The notes: a model not told the origin generated them from the sequence alone. Positions 46,284 to 55,726 are shown, counted from the first letter of the stretch. The stretch is DNA of 64,000 nt from CBDCFT01 sp965216365 (GCA_965216365.1 CBDCFT010000015.1:124001-188000), one strand, 5' to 3'. Numbers and translations: made by a program.

Positions 46284-47205
46284 TTCGCGCAGTTCTCCCG
46301 TTTTAGTCGTGCGGGCCGAAGACTTACGTAAACACTATGGTGACACCGCCGTGGTGCGTGGCATCGATTTTGACATAGCCCCGGGACAGTGTTTCGGCTT
46401 ACTCGGTCCCAATGGCGCGGGCAAAACAACGACTATTCGCATGATTCTGGGTCAAACACCCATCAGTGGTGGGCGCCTGGCCGTGTTTGGCACAGACTTA
46501 CCCGATGGCCGGCGCGAAGTGCGCAAACGTTTGGGTGTCGTACCGCAACTGGATAACTTGGATCCCGATTTCACCGTTGCCGAGAATCTCGAGGTGTACG
46601 GCAGCTACTACGGCATGACCCGTTCGCAGATTAATGAGCGTCTGAATGATTTGCTCGATTTTGTCGAACTGCGTGAGCGCGCTCACACACATATCAACGA
46701 ATTATCCGGTGGCATGAAACGCCGCTTGAGTATCGCCAGGGCGCTGGTGAGTAATCCTGAGTTTTTGGTATTAGACGAACCGACCACGGGACTCGATCCC
46801 CAGGTGCGACATCTGATCTGGCGGCGTTTGCGCGAGTTAAAAAAGGCCGGTAAAACCATTCTTATTACGACTCATTACATGGAGGAAGCCGAACGCCTGT
46901 GTGATGAGTTGGTGATCATGGATCACGGTGAAATTATCATTCGCGGACGACCCAGGGACCTGGTGCGCGAGCATGTGGAACCCACCGTGGTGGAGATTCA
47001 CGGCGAAAGCGATCAACCGTTACCGGACCTGAGCCGGTTTGATTGCCGGACAGAATCCACGGGCGACACCACGTATTGCTATACCAGCGAGGTTGCGGCG
47101 CTGATGGGATATCTTGAATCCCTGCCCGGTCTTACAGTCATGCAAAGACCGTCCAATTTAGAAGACGTTTTTGTGACATTAACCGGTCGCGAATTGAGAG
47201 ATTAA
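46276..47205 (+). CDS. ABC-2 type transporter ATP-binding protein (NodI/CcmA-like)
   Basis: The 309-residue ATPase has Walker A GPNGAGKTT (44-52), the signature LSGGMKRRLSIARAL and Walker B FLVLDEPTTGLDPQ, the pattern of drug/polysaccharide exporters such as NodI. A C-terminal domain (about 230-300) ends SNLEDVFVTLTGREL. The TTG start at 46276 overlaps the phosphatase stop; a GTG at 46309 is possible. Its permease is probably the frameshifted gene at 49143-49929, beyond hmgS and a GFA gene. Confidence 0.9.
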   Translation: MDSSRSSPVLVVRAEDLRKHYGDTAVVRGIDFDIAPGQCFGLLGPNGAGKTTTIRMILGQTPISGGRLAVFGTDLPDGRREVRKRLGVVPQLDNLDPDFTVAENLEVYGSYYGMTRSQINERLNDLLDFVELRERAHTHINELSGGMKRRLSIARALVSNPEFLVLDEPTTGLDPQVRHLIWRRLRELKKAGKTILITTHYMEEAERLCDELVIMDHGEIIIRGRPRDLVREHVEPTVVEIHGESDQPLPDLSRFDCRTESTGDTTYCYTSEVAALMGYLESLPGLTVMQRPSNLEDVFVTLTGRELRD

Positions 47206-47297
47206 GCAAACGCTGTTTAAATGGGTGATTTAATGCCAACAACATTAGACAACCCTGACAAAATCAGAGAGTTGCAGACACATTGCCAAACAGGAAC

Positions 47298-48569
47298 ATG
47301 GTGACAATTAGCAACGGCGCGAGAATCGGTATTGACGCCATAGCGTTCCACGGGCCGCAGTGCTATCTGGATATGGCCGATTTGGCGAGTGCGCGCGGTA
47401 TCGATCCGGCTAAATATCAGCAAGGTCTGGGACAACTAAAAATGTCCGTCGCGACACCATGCGAGGATACTGTAACCATGGCCACTCAGGCCGGCCGTAA
47501 AGCCCTGGAAAATTTCCGCGTCGATGCATCTGAAATCGGCATGTTAATCGTCGGCACGGAAACCGGTATCGATCACAGCAAACCGGCCGCGGTTTATGTA
47601 CACGAATTACTCGGTTTACCAGATAATTGCCGTTCCTTTGAAACCAAGCACGCCTGTTATGGTGCTACAGCGGGTATGACTTCAGCTATCGACTGGATTG
47701 CTGCCGGCAGGGCGCGCGGTAAAAAAGCCCTGATCATCGCATCGGATATCGCCCACTACGGCATCGGCACGCCGGGGGAGCCAACCCAGGGCGCGGGTGC
47801 GGTGGCAATGGTGATCAGTGACAACGCACGTTTGATAGCGATAGATTCCCAGACCATGGGTGACTACACGCGCCAAGTCATGGACTTCTGGCGCCCACTG
47901 TATTCAAAATACGCGTTTACCGACGGGCACTATTCCATCGGTTGTTACCTGGATGCCTTGAGTGGTGCCTGGCAGGCAGCGCGGGAAAATGCTGGGGATG
48001 CTGCACGCTTTGCTTTGGATAAACTCGACGCGTGTTTTTACCATGTGCCGTTCGCAGCCATGGCGCGCAAGGCGCATGTTCGACACTATGAAATCGATCA
48101 TGCCGAGAGTGCCAATGTTGACTTTACAGACGAGCAGGCGCAGCAACAAATCAAGTCGTCCTATCGACAACGGGTATCGCCGTGGCTTAGTTTAAACGCC
48201 GAAGTCGGCAATATTTATACCGGTTCGTTGTTTCTCTCATTGATGGATTACTTGCGTCAAAACAAAAATAAAGACGAGACCAACATCAGTTTGTTTTCCT
48301 ATGGTAGTGGTTGTGGTGCGAGTTATTGCCTGGCCACAGTGCAAACAGGCGCCGCCAAATATGCCATTTTGTGCGACCCAACCGAAGAACTCAAGCAGCG
48401 ACGCCAACTCAGCGTGGATGAATACGAAACTATCGTAAAAGAATCAGAAACCACCGACCTGCATGACAACGACAAACTCGATCCCGCCCGATGGCATCTC
48501 ACCGGCAACCTGCTTTACGTCGGTACGCGCAATCATCAGCGGGTTTACGTGACTGGTGAGGCAGCTTAG
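47298..48569 (+). CDS. mvaS: hydroxymethylglutaryl-CoA synthase
   Basis: HMG-CoA synthase condenses acetyl-CoA with acetoacetyl-CoA in the mevalonate pathway. Counting from ATG 47298 (AGGA just upstream; the frame opens at 47283), the protein has IGIDAIAFHGP. The catalytic Glu88 is in GTETGID, the nucleophile Cys120 in ETKHACYGATAG, and the catalytic histidine in ACFYHVPFAAMARK. SLFSYGSGCGASYC is near the end. It resembles the bacterial (staphylococcal-type) enzyme. Most gammaproteobacteria use the MEP pathway instead. No other mevalonate gene is in the window, and the gene sits inside an ABC exporter locus. Confidence 0.9.
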   Translation: MVTISNGARIGIDAIAFHGPQCYLDMADLASARGIDPAKYQQGLGQLKMSVATPCEDTVTMATQAGRKALENFRVDASEIGMLIVGTETGIDHSKPAAVYVHELLGLPDNCRSFETKHACYGATAGMTSAIDWIAAGRARGKKALIIASDIAHYGIGTPGEPTQGAGAVAMVISDNARLIAIDSQTMGDYTRQVMDFWRPLYSKYAFTDGHYSIGCYLDALSGAWQAARENAGDAARFALDKLDACFYHVPFAAMARKAHVRHYEIDHAESANVDFTDEQAQQQIKSSYRQRVSPWLSLNAEVGNIYTGSLFLSLMDYLRQNKNKDETNISLFSYGSGCGASYCLATVQTGAAKYAILCDPTEELKQRRQLSVDEYETIVKESETTDLHDNDKLDPARWHLTGNLLYVGTRNHQRVYVTGEAA

Positions 48570-48676
48570 TTTAGAAGGGCCAACGCGAGAGTAGAAACAA
48601 TATACCCGCATTATGAGCTGCATCGGTCAGGTCGTGTCACGAAATAGCCCATTGGCAATATTCCGCTAATGGCTGT

Positions 48677-48713
48677 TTAATAAACCACCCCGTAGCTACG
48701 AGTAGTTTATTAA
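48677..48713. promoter_or_regulatory. 37-bp palindromic operator-like site before the GFA gene
   Basis: TTAATAAACCAC (48677-48688) is matched by the inverted GTAGTTTATTAA (48702-48713) with one mismatch, around an inner CGTAGCTACG palindrome. It ends 22 bases before the start codon. It could bind a dimeric regulator; no T-run follows, so a terminator is unlikely. Confidence 0.45.
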
Positions 48714-48734
48714 CCTAATACACAGAAGGAGAAA

Positions 48735-49085
48735 ATGACCCAGCATTACAAAGGTAGTTGCCAATGCGGAGCGGTAACCTACGAGGTTGATATAGGCCTG
48801 GGTTCGCCCATCACCTGCAACTGTTCGCGTTGTGAACGTATGGGTTTTGTTCTGGCGTTTGCGACCCGGGATTCTTTTGATCTGAAATCCGGTGAGGAAA
48901 ATCTTACGGAATATCGATTCAACAAAGGTGAAATCCAACACCTGTTCTGTAGTACATGTAGCGTTGAAAGCTTTTCCTACGGCAACATGCCGGACGGGGC
49001 AGTTGCCGCGATAAATGTGAATTGCCTGGAAGGCGTAAATCCCCGGGAACTGGAGTGCAAGCATTATGATGGGGCGAGTATGTAG
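48735..49085 (+). CDS. GFA family zinc-binding protein
   Basis: The 116-residue protein has the glutathione-dependent formaldehyde-activating (GFA/Mss4-like) fold: GSCQCGAVTY with the first Cys pair, CNCSRC with three more, and HLFCSTCSVESFSY with the last CxxC. These cysteines hold structural and catalytic zinc. Few members have a proven reaction, so no substrate is claimed. GAAGGAG lies just before the ATG. Confidence 0.85.
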   Translation: MTQHYKGSCQCGAVTYEVDIGLGSPITCNCSRCERMGFVLAFATRDSFDLKSGEENLTEYRFNKGEIQHLFCSTCSVESFSYGNMPDGAVAAINVNCLEGVNPRELECKHYDGASM

Positions 49086-49142
49086 GTATTTATTTGTAGC
49101 GGATTAGCGAGTGACTTCGTTGAATAATATAAGCAATCCAAA

Positions 49143-49929
49143 TTGGAACTAACCCACCGTAACTTTCCGCAAGTTGGTATGGGTGCGCTGGCGGTGTGGC
49201 GGCGCAACGCATTAGTGTGGCGTAAGCTCATCGGGCCGAGTCTGATGATTAATTTTGGCGAACCGTTTTTGTATCTGCTGGGTATGGGATACGGTCTGGG
49301 TCGATTCATAGGCGAAATGGCGGGTATGCCTTACCTGTCTTTTTTAGCGTCGGGGTCTGGTGGCGTCGTCGGCCATGACCACGGCGTCTTTCGAAGGCAT
49401 GTATTCCGTGCACACGCGCATGGTGCCGCAAAAAACCTACGACGCCATGTTGGCGACGCCGATTGATATTGACGATATTGTCGCGGGAGAAATGTTGTGG
49501 TGCGCGACCAAAGGTCTGATCGCCGGTACGGCCATATTATTGGTTTCCATGTTATTTGGCGCGATCAGTGGATTCACCGCGCTGGTGGTTATTCCAATTA
49601 TTTTTCTGGTTGGTTTGTGTTTTGCCGGGCCTGCATTGATCATGAGCGCGATATCGCCTAACTACGATTTTTTCGCCTACTATTTCACCTTGGTGGTAAC
49701 GCCCATGTTTATCTTGTGTGGTGTGTTTTATCCAGTTACCACGATGCCGGACGCAGTGCAATACATCATTCAGTTATTACCGTTAACTCACGCGGTCGCA
49801 TTGATAAGACCCATACTGACTGATCTCGAAACGACAAATGCGCTGTTACACTTACTGGTGTTAGCCGCTTATGCTTTCGTTTCTTTCTACATTGCCGTCG
49901 TGCTCATTCGTCGACGTTTGTTCTATTAG
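49143..49929 (+). pseudogene. ABC-2 type transporter permease (NodJ-like), one-base frameshift
   Basis: The first frame (49143 to about 49350) encodes an N-terminal part with the family sequence WRKLIGPSLMINFGEPFLYLLGMGYGLG. The rest (about 49360-49929) is in the next frame and has MTTASFEGMYSVHTRMVPQKTYDAMLATPI and five membrane helices. Removing one G from GGGG at 49350-49353 gives FLASGLVASSAMTT and an unbroken 261-residue protein. It should be the partner of the ATPase at 46276-47205. The break is probably sequence error. Confidence 0.85.
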
Positions 49930-49941
49930 AGAAAGAGTTCC

Positions 49942-50646
49942 ATGCTACTACCTCCGTTAACCAGCGGCAGGATTTTACGCCGTTACAAACGCTTTTTCGC
50001 CGACGTTAAACTGGATACGGGCGAAGAAGTGGTCGCCCATTGCCCAAATACCGGGGCTATGACATCGTGCTGGGAGCCGGGCGCCCCGGCCCAGGTAAGT
50101 CACAGCGATAACCCAAAACGCAAACTGCAATGGACGTTGGAACGGATCGATATGGGGAATGGGTGGGTAGGTGTCAATACCTCGAGGGTGAACCATGTGA
50201 TCGCCGAAGGTATTCGCCGTCAGACGATTCCCATAGACGAACCGTATGATGAATTGCAGACGGAACCGCGTTTCGATTCAATTAATCATCCGAAATCACG
50301 TTTCGATATTTTATTACGCAACAAAGGTACGCCCCGCGTTTACATCGAAGTTAAAAACACAACGTTATTGGTTGGTGACAGCGTTTTGTTCCCTGATGCC
50401 GTGACGGAGCGTGGCCGTAAACATTTATTGTTACTCCGCGAAGCGGTTGAACACGGATTTCGCGGCATCATCGTGTTTGCCGTGAACCGGCCCGAAGGCA
50501 AGTATTTTGAGGCGGCATCGGATATCGACCCTGATTACGCACAATGTCTTCAACAAGTAGTAGAACAAGGTGTCGAAATAAAAGTAGTGCGCCTAAAGCA
50601 CGCAGAAGACGGAATCGAAGTCGCCAGGACAGTCTCTTATCCTTAA
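49942..50646 (+). CDS. sfsA: DNA/RNA nuclease SfsA
   Basis: SfsA was named for sugar fermentation stimulation and is described as a nucleic-acid-binding or nuclease protein. The 234-residue product has the N-terminal OB-like part SGRILRRYKRFFADVKLDTGEEVVAHCPNTGAMTSCWEPG. The nuclease-like core has SRFDILL, YIEVKNTTLL and FPDAVTERGRKHLL with the conserved acidic and lysine residues. It starts 12 bases after the permease stop. Confidence 0.95.
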   Translation: MLLPPLTSGRILRRYKRFFADVKLDTGEEVVAHCPNTGAMTSCWEPGAPAQVSHSDNPKRKLQWTLERIDMGNGWVGVNTSRVNHVIAEGIRRQTIPIDEPYDELQTEPRFDSINHPKSRFDILLRNKGTPRVYIEVKNTTLLVGDSVLFPDAVTERGRKHLLLLREAVEHGFRGIIVFAVNRPEGKYFEAASDIDPDYAQCLQQVVEQGVEIKVVRLKHAEDGIEVARTVSYP

Positions 50647-50716
50647 TTTCTTTGTCAATACCAGCGTTGTAAGCGAAATACAGTTAGGATGTAATTGAAT
50701 CCAAGCTGGTTTAACC

Positions 50717-51403
50717 ATGAACAACACACTGCCTCATGTAAAACTCAAGGAACTGTGCAAATCTTTTCAGGAGGGTGAGCGTACACGCAGCGTGTTTGAC
50801 AACGCCAGCCTGGTCGTCGATCAAGGTGAGTTCGTCGCGATACTAGGACGCAGCGGTTCGGGCAAGTCCACATTGTTAAATCTTATCAGCGGTATCGATT
50901 TGCCTGACACAGGTGATGTGTGTATTGGCAATGAATCAATCGTCGCGCTTAGTGAAACCGAACGCACGTTGTTCCGGCGCCAACATATCGGTTTTGTGTT
51001 TCAGTTCTTTAATTTAATTCCCACGCTCACCGTGAGTGAGAATATTGCTTTGCCACTGGAATTAAACGGGTTCAGCGAAAACGAGATTACCCGGCGAATC
51101 CAACAATGGTTAACAGATATAAAACTCGCTGACCGCGCGGATAGTTTTCCCGATATTTTGTCCGGCGGGGAGCAACAACGCGTTGCTTTGGCCCGCGCGA
51201 TGGCACACGAACCTATGCTGTTACTGGCCGATGAGCCGACCGGTAATTTGGATGCTGAAACCGCGACCCATGTGCTGGATTTGATCAAGCAGCTGGCGGG
51301 CAAATCGAACACGACGGTTATTATGGCAACCCACAGCAGCGACGCCGCAACTATCGCGGACAGGATTTTAACCGTGGACAACGGTCACATTATTCCGGCC
51401 TGA
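50717..51403 (+). CDS. LolD/AttE-like ABC transporter ATP-binding protein
   Basis: The 228-residue ATPase has Walker A GRSGSGKS (44-51), QFFNLIPTLTVSENIALPLEL, the signature LSGGEQQR and Walker B LLADEPTGNLD. It belongs to the LolD/MacB/FtsE group that drives mechanotransmission through FtsX-type permeases. Its stop overlaps the start of the permease gene. With that gene and an AttH-like gene it forms an AttEFGH-like operon. Confidence 0.92.
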   Translation: MNNTLPHVKLKELCKSFQEGERTRSVFDNASLVVDQGEFVAILGRSGSGKSTLLNLISGIDLPDTGDVCIGNESIVALSETERTLFRRQHIGFVFQFFNLIPTLTVSENIALPLELNGFSENEITRRIQQWLTDIKLADRADSFPDILSGGEQQRVALARAMAHEPMLLLADEPTGNLDAETATHVLDLIKQLAGKSNTTVIMATHSSDAATIADRILTVDNGHIIPA

Positions 51404-53922
51404 TGGGTTTATTTGACAGGCTCAAGTCGCGTTACTTTAGAGCATGGTTGCGTGACGCGCGCATTCATCCTTGGCAAACCGGTTTATCCATGCTGGGAAT
51501 CGCATTAGGGGTTGCGGTTGTCATTGCGATTGATATTGCCAATCACAGTGCCCGTTCCAGTTTTACCCAGGCCAATGAAATTGTCAGCGGCCGCACGACA
51601 CATCGAATAGTCGGTGGGCCGCAAGGAATTCATGAATCGCTTTACCGGCGTTTGCGGGTTGATCTGGGCATTACTGCGAGTGCGCCAATTGTCGAAGGCT
51701 TGGTGCGCAGTGCGGATGGCGAACAGAGATTGCGTATATTGGGCATCGATCCGTTTAGTGCATCGGATTTTCAGAACTACGCTAACGACAACCAGACAAT
51801 CGATTGGACGGCTCTACTCACTAAACCCTACAGCGGTTTTGTCAGTGCAACCACAGCCCAATCACTCAATCTATCCGCGGGCGACATGCTGGAACTGGTG
51901 GCCAGCGGAAAAGAAGTGTTCTTCGACGTCCTGCATGTCATTAAAACCCAGGATGAAGTTCAGCGAAACGCGCTGCACAAAGTACTGCTGACCGATATTT
52001 CGACGGCCCAGGAAATACTAGGTAAGACAGGTGTATTGTCTAGTATCGAACTTATTGTCGAAGACGAAACGGCGCTCGAGAACATTCGGAGCGTTTTACC
52101 CGCCGATGTTCAACTCCTGACCAGCGCATCGCGTGGCAACGCGCAACGTCAAATGACCCATGCATTTCAGATAAATCTGACCGCCCTCAGTTTGCTCGCC
52201 CTGGTGATCGGCATGTTTTTAATCTACAACAGCATGAGTTTCGCCGTGCTCAGACGACGCCCACAAATCGGCATGTTGCGTGCCATCGGTGTATCCCGCC
52301 GTCAGGTATTCAATACGATAATGATGGAAGCGGCCATGATCGGCGTCGTTGCATCAATCGCCGGAATACTATTGGGCGTGTTTCTCGCCCAAGGATTGTT
52401 ACAACTGGTCACGCGCACAATTAACGATCTTTATTTCAACTTGTCGAGCACGGTATTCGATATAAACGGCTTTACCTTGCTCAAGGGCATATTATTGGGT
52501 TTCGGTGCGACACTCGCCGCAGCCGCGATGCCCGCATACGATGCCACTAATATTCCACCGCGTGCCGTCATCGGACGCAGCGAACTGGAGCATCGCACAC
52601 GCAACATCACGGCGCTGGCATTTCGATCAGGCATTGTTTTAGTCATCGTGAGTCTTTTACTGTTCGTTTTTGGTGGTGGCATTGTCACCGGATTCGCGGG
52701 GCTATTTTTTCTTATTCTGGGTTACGCGCTGATATCGCCCAGTGTCGCCGAACGCATGTCGCGAATAAGAATGCCGAGTGGTTTATTGCCCCGCCTGGCA
52801 TTGCGTAACATCGGCAAATCCCTCAGTCGCACCGGTGTTGCCATTGCGGCATTGACCGTAGCGGTGTCTACGACTATCGGTGTCGGCGTGATGATAGGCA
52901 GTTTCAGGTACACGGTTGAGCAATGGTTGTCCGGGCAGTTGCGCGCCGATGTCTATTTCGCTGTATCCAGCAGTGAAGGCACAGCTCTCGCGCCGGAATT
53001 TACCGCGCAAATAGAAAAACTCGAGGGTGTCGATAAGCTGACTCATGGCCGCTGGTTCAAACTGGAAACCGAAAACCAAACCACCAATGTTTTTGCAGTC
53101 GATGCTTACCGGCCTGCGTTTGACGGTTTCGCGTTAAAAAAAGGCGAGCGAGAAACGGCATGGAATTTATTTACCGAACAAGACCATGTACTGATTACCG
53201 AACCCTTTGCTTTTCACCGGCAACTTGAAGTGGACGACAGCGTGATATTGCACACGGCTAATGGCCCGCATGAATTTCCAATCGCCGGAATTTACTATGA
53301 ATACGGCAGTGATCAGGGTTTGGTCACCATGAATTTCGATACATTTAAAAAGTATTGGAATGACACGACGGCAAATTCCGCCGCTTTATATCTGAATCAA
53401 TCCGCGAATGCGGAAAGTATCGCTGCATTGATAGAAAACCATCCGCTGGCGCCGTTGAATCTCGCCGTTCGTTCCAACAGTGGTTTATTAAAAGCATCCA
53501 TGACGGTATTCGACCGTACCTTTACCATCACCAGTGTATTACGTTTTCTTGCGATCATCGTCGCGGCAGTCGGTATCTTCGCAGCGTTAATGTGCTATCA
53601 GTTGGAACGCGCGCGGGAATTTTCCGTATTGCGGACCCTCGGGCTAACGCCATTTCAATTGTGGCGCTTAATAGAAATCGAATCCGGCATCATGGGCGCG
53701 ATAGCGGGGGTGTTGGCGGTTCCCTTAGGTTTGTTGACCGCTCTGGTTCTGATTCGCATTGTCAATCAGCGTTCTTTCGGTTGGACTATGCAGTATTCCA
53801 TCGAGCCGACGGTTTTGCTGCAGGCGGTTGTGCTGGCCGTGGGTGCCGCTTTGCTGGCGGGTATATACCCGGCGTACCGCTTGTCACGCAGCACACCGGT
53901 TAATGCATTGCGTGAAGAGTAA
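51403..53922 (+). CDS. FtsX-like ABC transporter permease (AttF/AttG-like fusion)
   Basis: The 839-residue protein has one N-terminal helix after DARIHPWQTGLSMLGIALG and a periplasmic domain. A first FtsX core follows (about 255-400, VLRRRPQIGMLRAIGVSRRQVFNTIMMEA), then a middle pair of helices and a second MacB-like periplasmic domain. A second FtsX core is at about 720-835 (FSVLRTLGLTPFQLWRLIEIESGIMGAIAG). It thus contains both permease halves in one chain, where AttF and AttG are separate. It is probably involved in lipid or lipoprotein export. Confidence 0.9.
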   Translation: MGLFDRLKSRYFRAWLRDARIHPWQTGLSMLGIALGVAVVIAIDIANHSARSSFTQANEIVSGRTTHRIVGGPQGIHESLYRRLRVDLGITASAPIVEGLVRSADGEQRLRILGIDPFSASDFQNYANDNQTIDWTALLTKPYSGFVSATTAQSLNLSAGDMLELVASGKEVFFDVLHVIKTQDEVQRNALHKVLLTDISTAQEILGKTGVLSSIELIVEDETALENIRSVLPADVQLLTSASRGNAQRQMTHAFQINLTALSLLALVIGMFLIYNSMSFAVLRRRPQIGMLRAIGVSRRQVFNTIMMEAAMIGVVASIAGILLGVFLAQGLLQLVTRTINDLYFNLSSTVFDINGFTLLKGILLGFGATLAAAAMPAYDATNIPPRAVIGRSELEHRTRNITALAFRSGIVLVIVSLLLFVFGGGIVTGFAGLFFLILGYALISPSVAERMSRIRMPSGLLPRLALRNIGKSLSRTGVAIAALTVAVSTTIGVGVMIGSFRYTVEQWLSGQLRADVYFAVSSSEGTALAPEFTAQIEKLEGVDKLTHGRWFKLETENQTTNVFAVDAYRPAFDGFALKKGERETAWNLFTEQDHVLITEPFAFHRQLEVDDSVILHTANGPHEFPIAGIYYEYGSDQGLVTMNFDTFKKYWNDTTANSAALYLNQSANAESIAALIENHPLAPLNLAVRSNSGLLKASMTVFDRTFTITSVLRFLAIIVAAVGIFAALMCYQLERAREFSVLRTLGLTPFQLWRLIEIESGIMGAIAGVLAVPLGLLTALVLIRIVNQRSFGWTMQYSIEPTVLLQAVVLAVGAALLAGIYPAYRLSRSTPVNALREE

Positions 53923-53934
53923 CCGCTTTCAGCC

Positions 53935-55101
53935 GTGAAACACTGGATTGCGTTAGTCGCCATTGTCGCTTTGCTCCTGTTGTTTGCGATTTATCAAACC
54001 GCTAACGATGAAAGAGCCGATCAACCGGCGATGGGTATTAGTGAATATCTCGGCGATGCCGAAAGCGACAGCTTTGCACGAGCAGCAAGACCACGAGTAT
54101 TCACCTTTCCTGAAGATCATGGGCCACATCCGGATTACAAAAACGAATGGTGGTATTTCACCGGCAACCTCGCGGATGAAAACGGCCGCCGTTTCGGTTA
54201 TGAACTTACTTTTTTCCGTTTTGGTCTGAAACCCGGTAAACCAAGCCGGAAATCCGATTGGGCAACCCATCACGCTTATATGGCTCACTTCGCAATTACC
54301 GATGTTGAGGAAGAGAAATTCTATGCCTGGGAACGATTCAACCGTGACGCAATTGAGTTAGCCGGCGCGCGAGTGTACCCCTTCCGCGTTTGGTTGGATA
54401 ACTGGTCCGTTAGCGGAGAAAGCGTGGACAACCCCTCATGCCGTGGGTGTTTATCAATTCAATTGCAGGCCCGGCAAAACGAAACGAGAATCGATTTAAC
54501 ACTCGACAGCATCAAACCCGTTGTGTTGCAAGGCGATAACGGATTAAGCCGGAAAAATTCTACGCCGGGAAATGCGTCTTATTATTATTCACTGACACGT
54601 CTTGCGACTAAAGGTGAGCTGACAATCGACGGCAGGCGATTTAACGTCTCCGGCAGCAGTTGGCTGGACAGGGAGTGGTCGACTTCCGTGCTGGATCGAA
54701 ATCAATCGGGCTGGGACTGGTTCGCCCTGCAATTATCCGACAACCGGGAAATCATGTTTTATCGTCTGCGCCATAAAGACGGTAGTGACGAGGTGTTTAA
54801 CAAGGGTGTTTTCGTAGCTGAAGATGGGCAGGCGCAGATGTTGCACGCACAGGATGTTGAACTGGAAGAGCTGGATACCTGGCGCAGCAAGCAATCCGGT
54901 ATTCGTTATCCTTCGAAATGGCGATTATCCGTTCCGGCCAAGGATATCGAACTCACCATCGAGCCGCTGCTCAATAATCAGGAACTAAACCTTGCGTTTC
55001 GTTACTGGGAGGGGGCGTCCGTCGTTACCGGAACTATTGGCAAGCGCAAAACACAAGGGTATGGTTATGTTGAACTCGCGGGATACGCTGCGTCAAATTA
55101 A
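53935..55101 (+). CDS. AttH/CrtC-like lipocalin-type protein
   Basis: The 388-residue protein has an N-terminal hydrophobic anchor (about 4-21). The AttH/carotenoid 1,2-hydratase fold then shows FPEDHGPHPDYKNEWWYFTGNL, GYELTFFRFGL, AHFAITD, SWLDREWSTS and WDWFALQL. In carotenoid producers CrtC hydrates carotenoids. Next to a LolD-type ABC system the AttH role, a periplasmic partner of the transporter with a lipid-like ligand, is more likely. It begins 12 bases after the permease stop. Confidence 0.87.
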   Translation: MKHWIALVAIVALLLLFAIYQTANDERADQPAMGISEYLGDAESDSFARAARPRVFTFPEDHGPHPDYKNEWWYFTGNLADENGRRFGYELTFFRFGLKPGKPSRKSDWATHHAYMAHFAITDVEEEKFYAWERFNRDAIELAGARVYPFRVWLDNWSVSGESVDNPSCRGCLSIQLQARQNETRIDLTLDSIKPVVLQGDNGLSRKNSTPGNASYYYSLTRLATKGELTIDGRRFNVSGSSWLDREWSTSVLDRNQSGWDWFALQLSDNREIMFYRLRHKDGSDEVFNKGVFVAEDGQAQMLHAQDVELEELDTWRSKQSGIRYPSKWRLSVPAKDIELTIEPLLNNQELNLAFRYWEGASVVTGTIGKRKTQGYGYVELAGYAASN

Positions 55102-55119
55102 ACAATATTTCTAAATATC

Positions 55120-55557
55120 ATGAAAAACTATCCACATCGCTACTCCGTCACTGCTAATGCCGTCGAACAAGACTCCGTAACCCTGTCTGCAGATGGTTTG
55201 CCGGATATATTGTCGATGCCGCCTATCGAATTCGATGGACCGGGTGATCAATGGTCGCCGGAATCCTTACTGGTGGCTGCCGTCGCGGACTGTTTCATAC
55301 TCACATTCCGGGCCATCTCCAGAGCATCGAAACTGAGCTGGCAGAATCTTGAATGCACGGCCGACGGTATTCTGGAAAAAATCGAAACCCAGACCCGGTT
55401 TACCGAATTCGTTGTTCACGCCACGTTGTGGATCCCCAATGCAGGAGATAAAGACAAAGCTCAGCGCTTACTGGAAAAAGCGGAAAAGGTTTGTTTAATA
55501 ACAAACTCTCTTAACGCCGTGATCATTCTCGACGCTAAAGTGAATACCGTTGAATAG
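55120..55557 (+). CDS. OsmC family peroxiredoxin-like protein
   Basis: OsmC/Ohr proteins reduce organic hydroperoxides with two cysteines. The 145-residue product has the first Cys in LLVAAVADCFILTFRAI (about 58-74) and the second in EKVCLITNSL (about 125). It is a short distant member rather than classical OsmC or Ohr. It starts 18 bases after the AttH-like gene and may be the last gene of that operon. Confidence 0.85.
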   Translation: MKNYPHRYSVTANAVEQDSVTLSADGLPDILSMPPIEFDGPGDQWSPESLLVAAVADCFILTFRAISRASKLSWQNLECTADGILEKIETQTRFTEFVVHATLWIPNAGDKDKAQRLLEKAEKVCLITNSLNAVIILDAKVNTVE

Positions 55558-55675
55558 TGTCAACGTCGTTGACGGATTGCATTGCTTCGCGATTTATCCG
55601 CTCTACCGTTTCCATGTCGATATGCTCCTGCAATCGTCTTTCGCCTAGACAGAATGTAAAGGTAACGAAAAGATA

Positions 55676-55700
55676 TGTAGGGGCGAGTTTGTTTGCGAAC
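55676..55700. repeat. degenerate REP-like unit
   Basis: The segment beginning TGTAGGGGCGAGTTTG and ending TTTGCGAAC is an altered copy of the palindromic unit present twice at 59672-59741. It lies between the OsmC-like gene and the convergent gene that ends at 55727. Confidence 0.5.
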
Positions 55701-55726
55701 GATATGCCAACCACACAACACTGTGT

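Noticed and set aside
47298..48569. Polyketide beta-branching HMG synthase
   Set aside because: No acyl carrier protein, ketosynthase or enoyl-CoA hydratase gene lies nearby.
53935..55101. Carotenoid hydratase CrtC
   Set aside because: No carotenoid synthesis gene is nearby, and the LolD/FtsX-type context fits the AttH branch.
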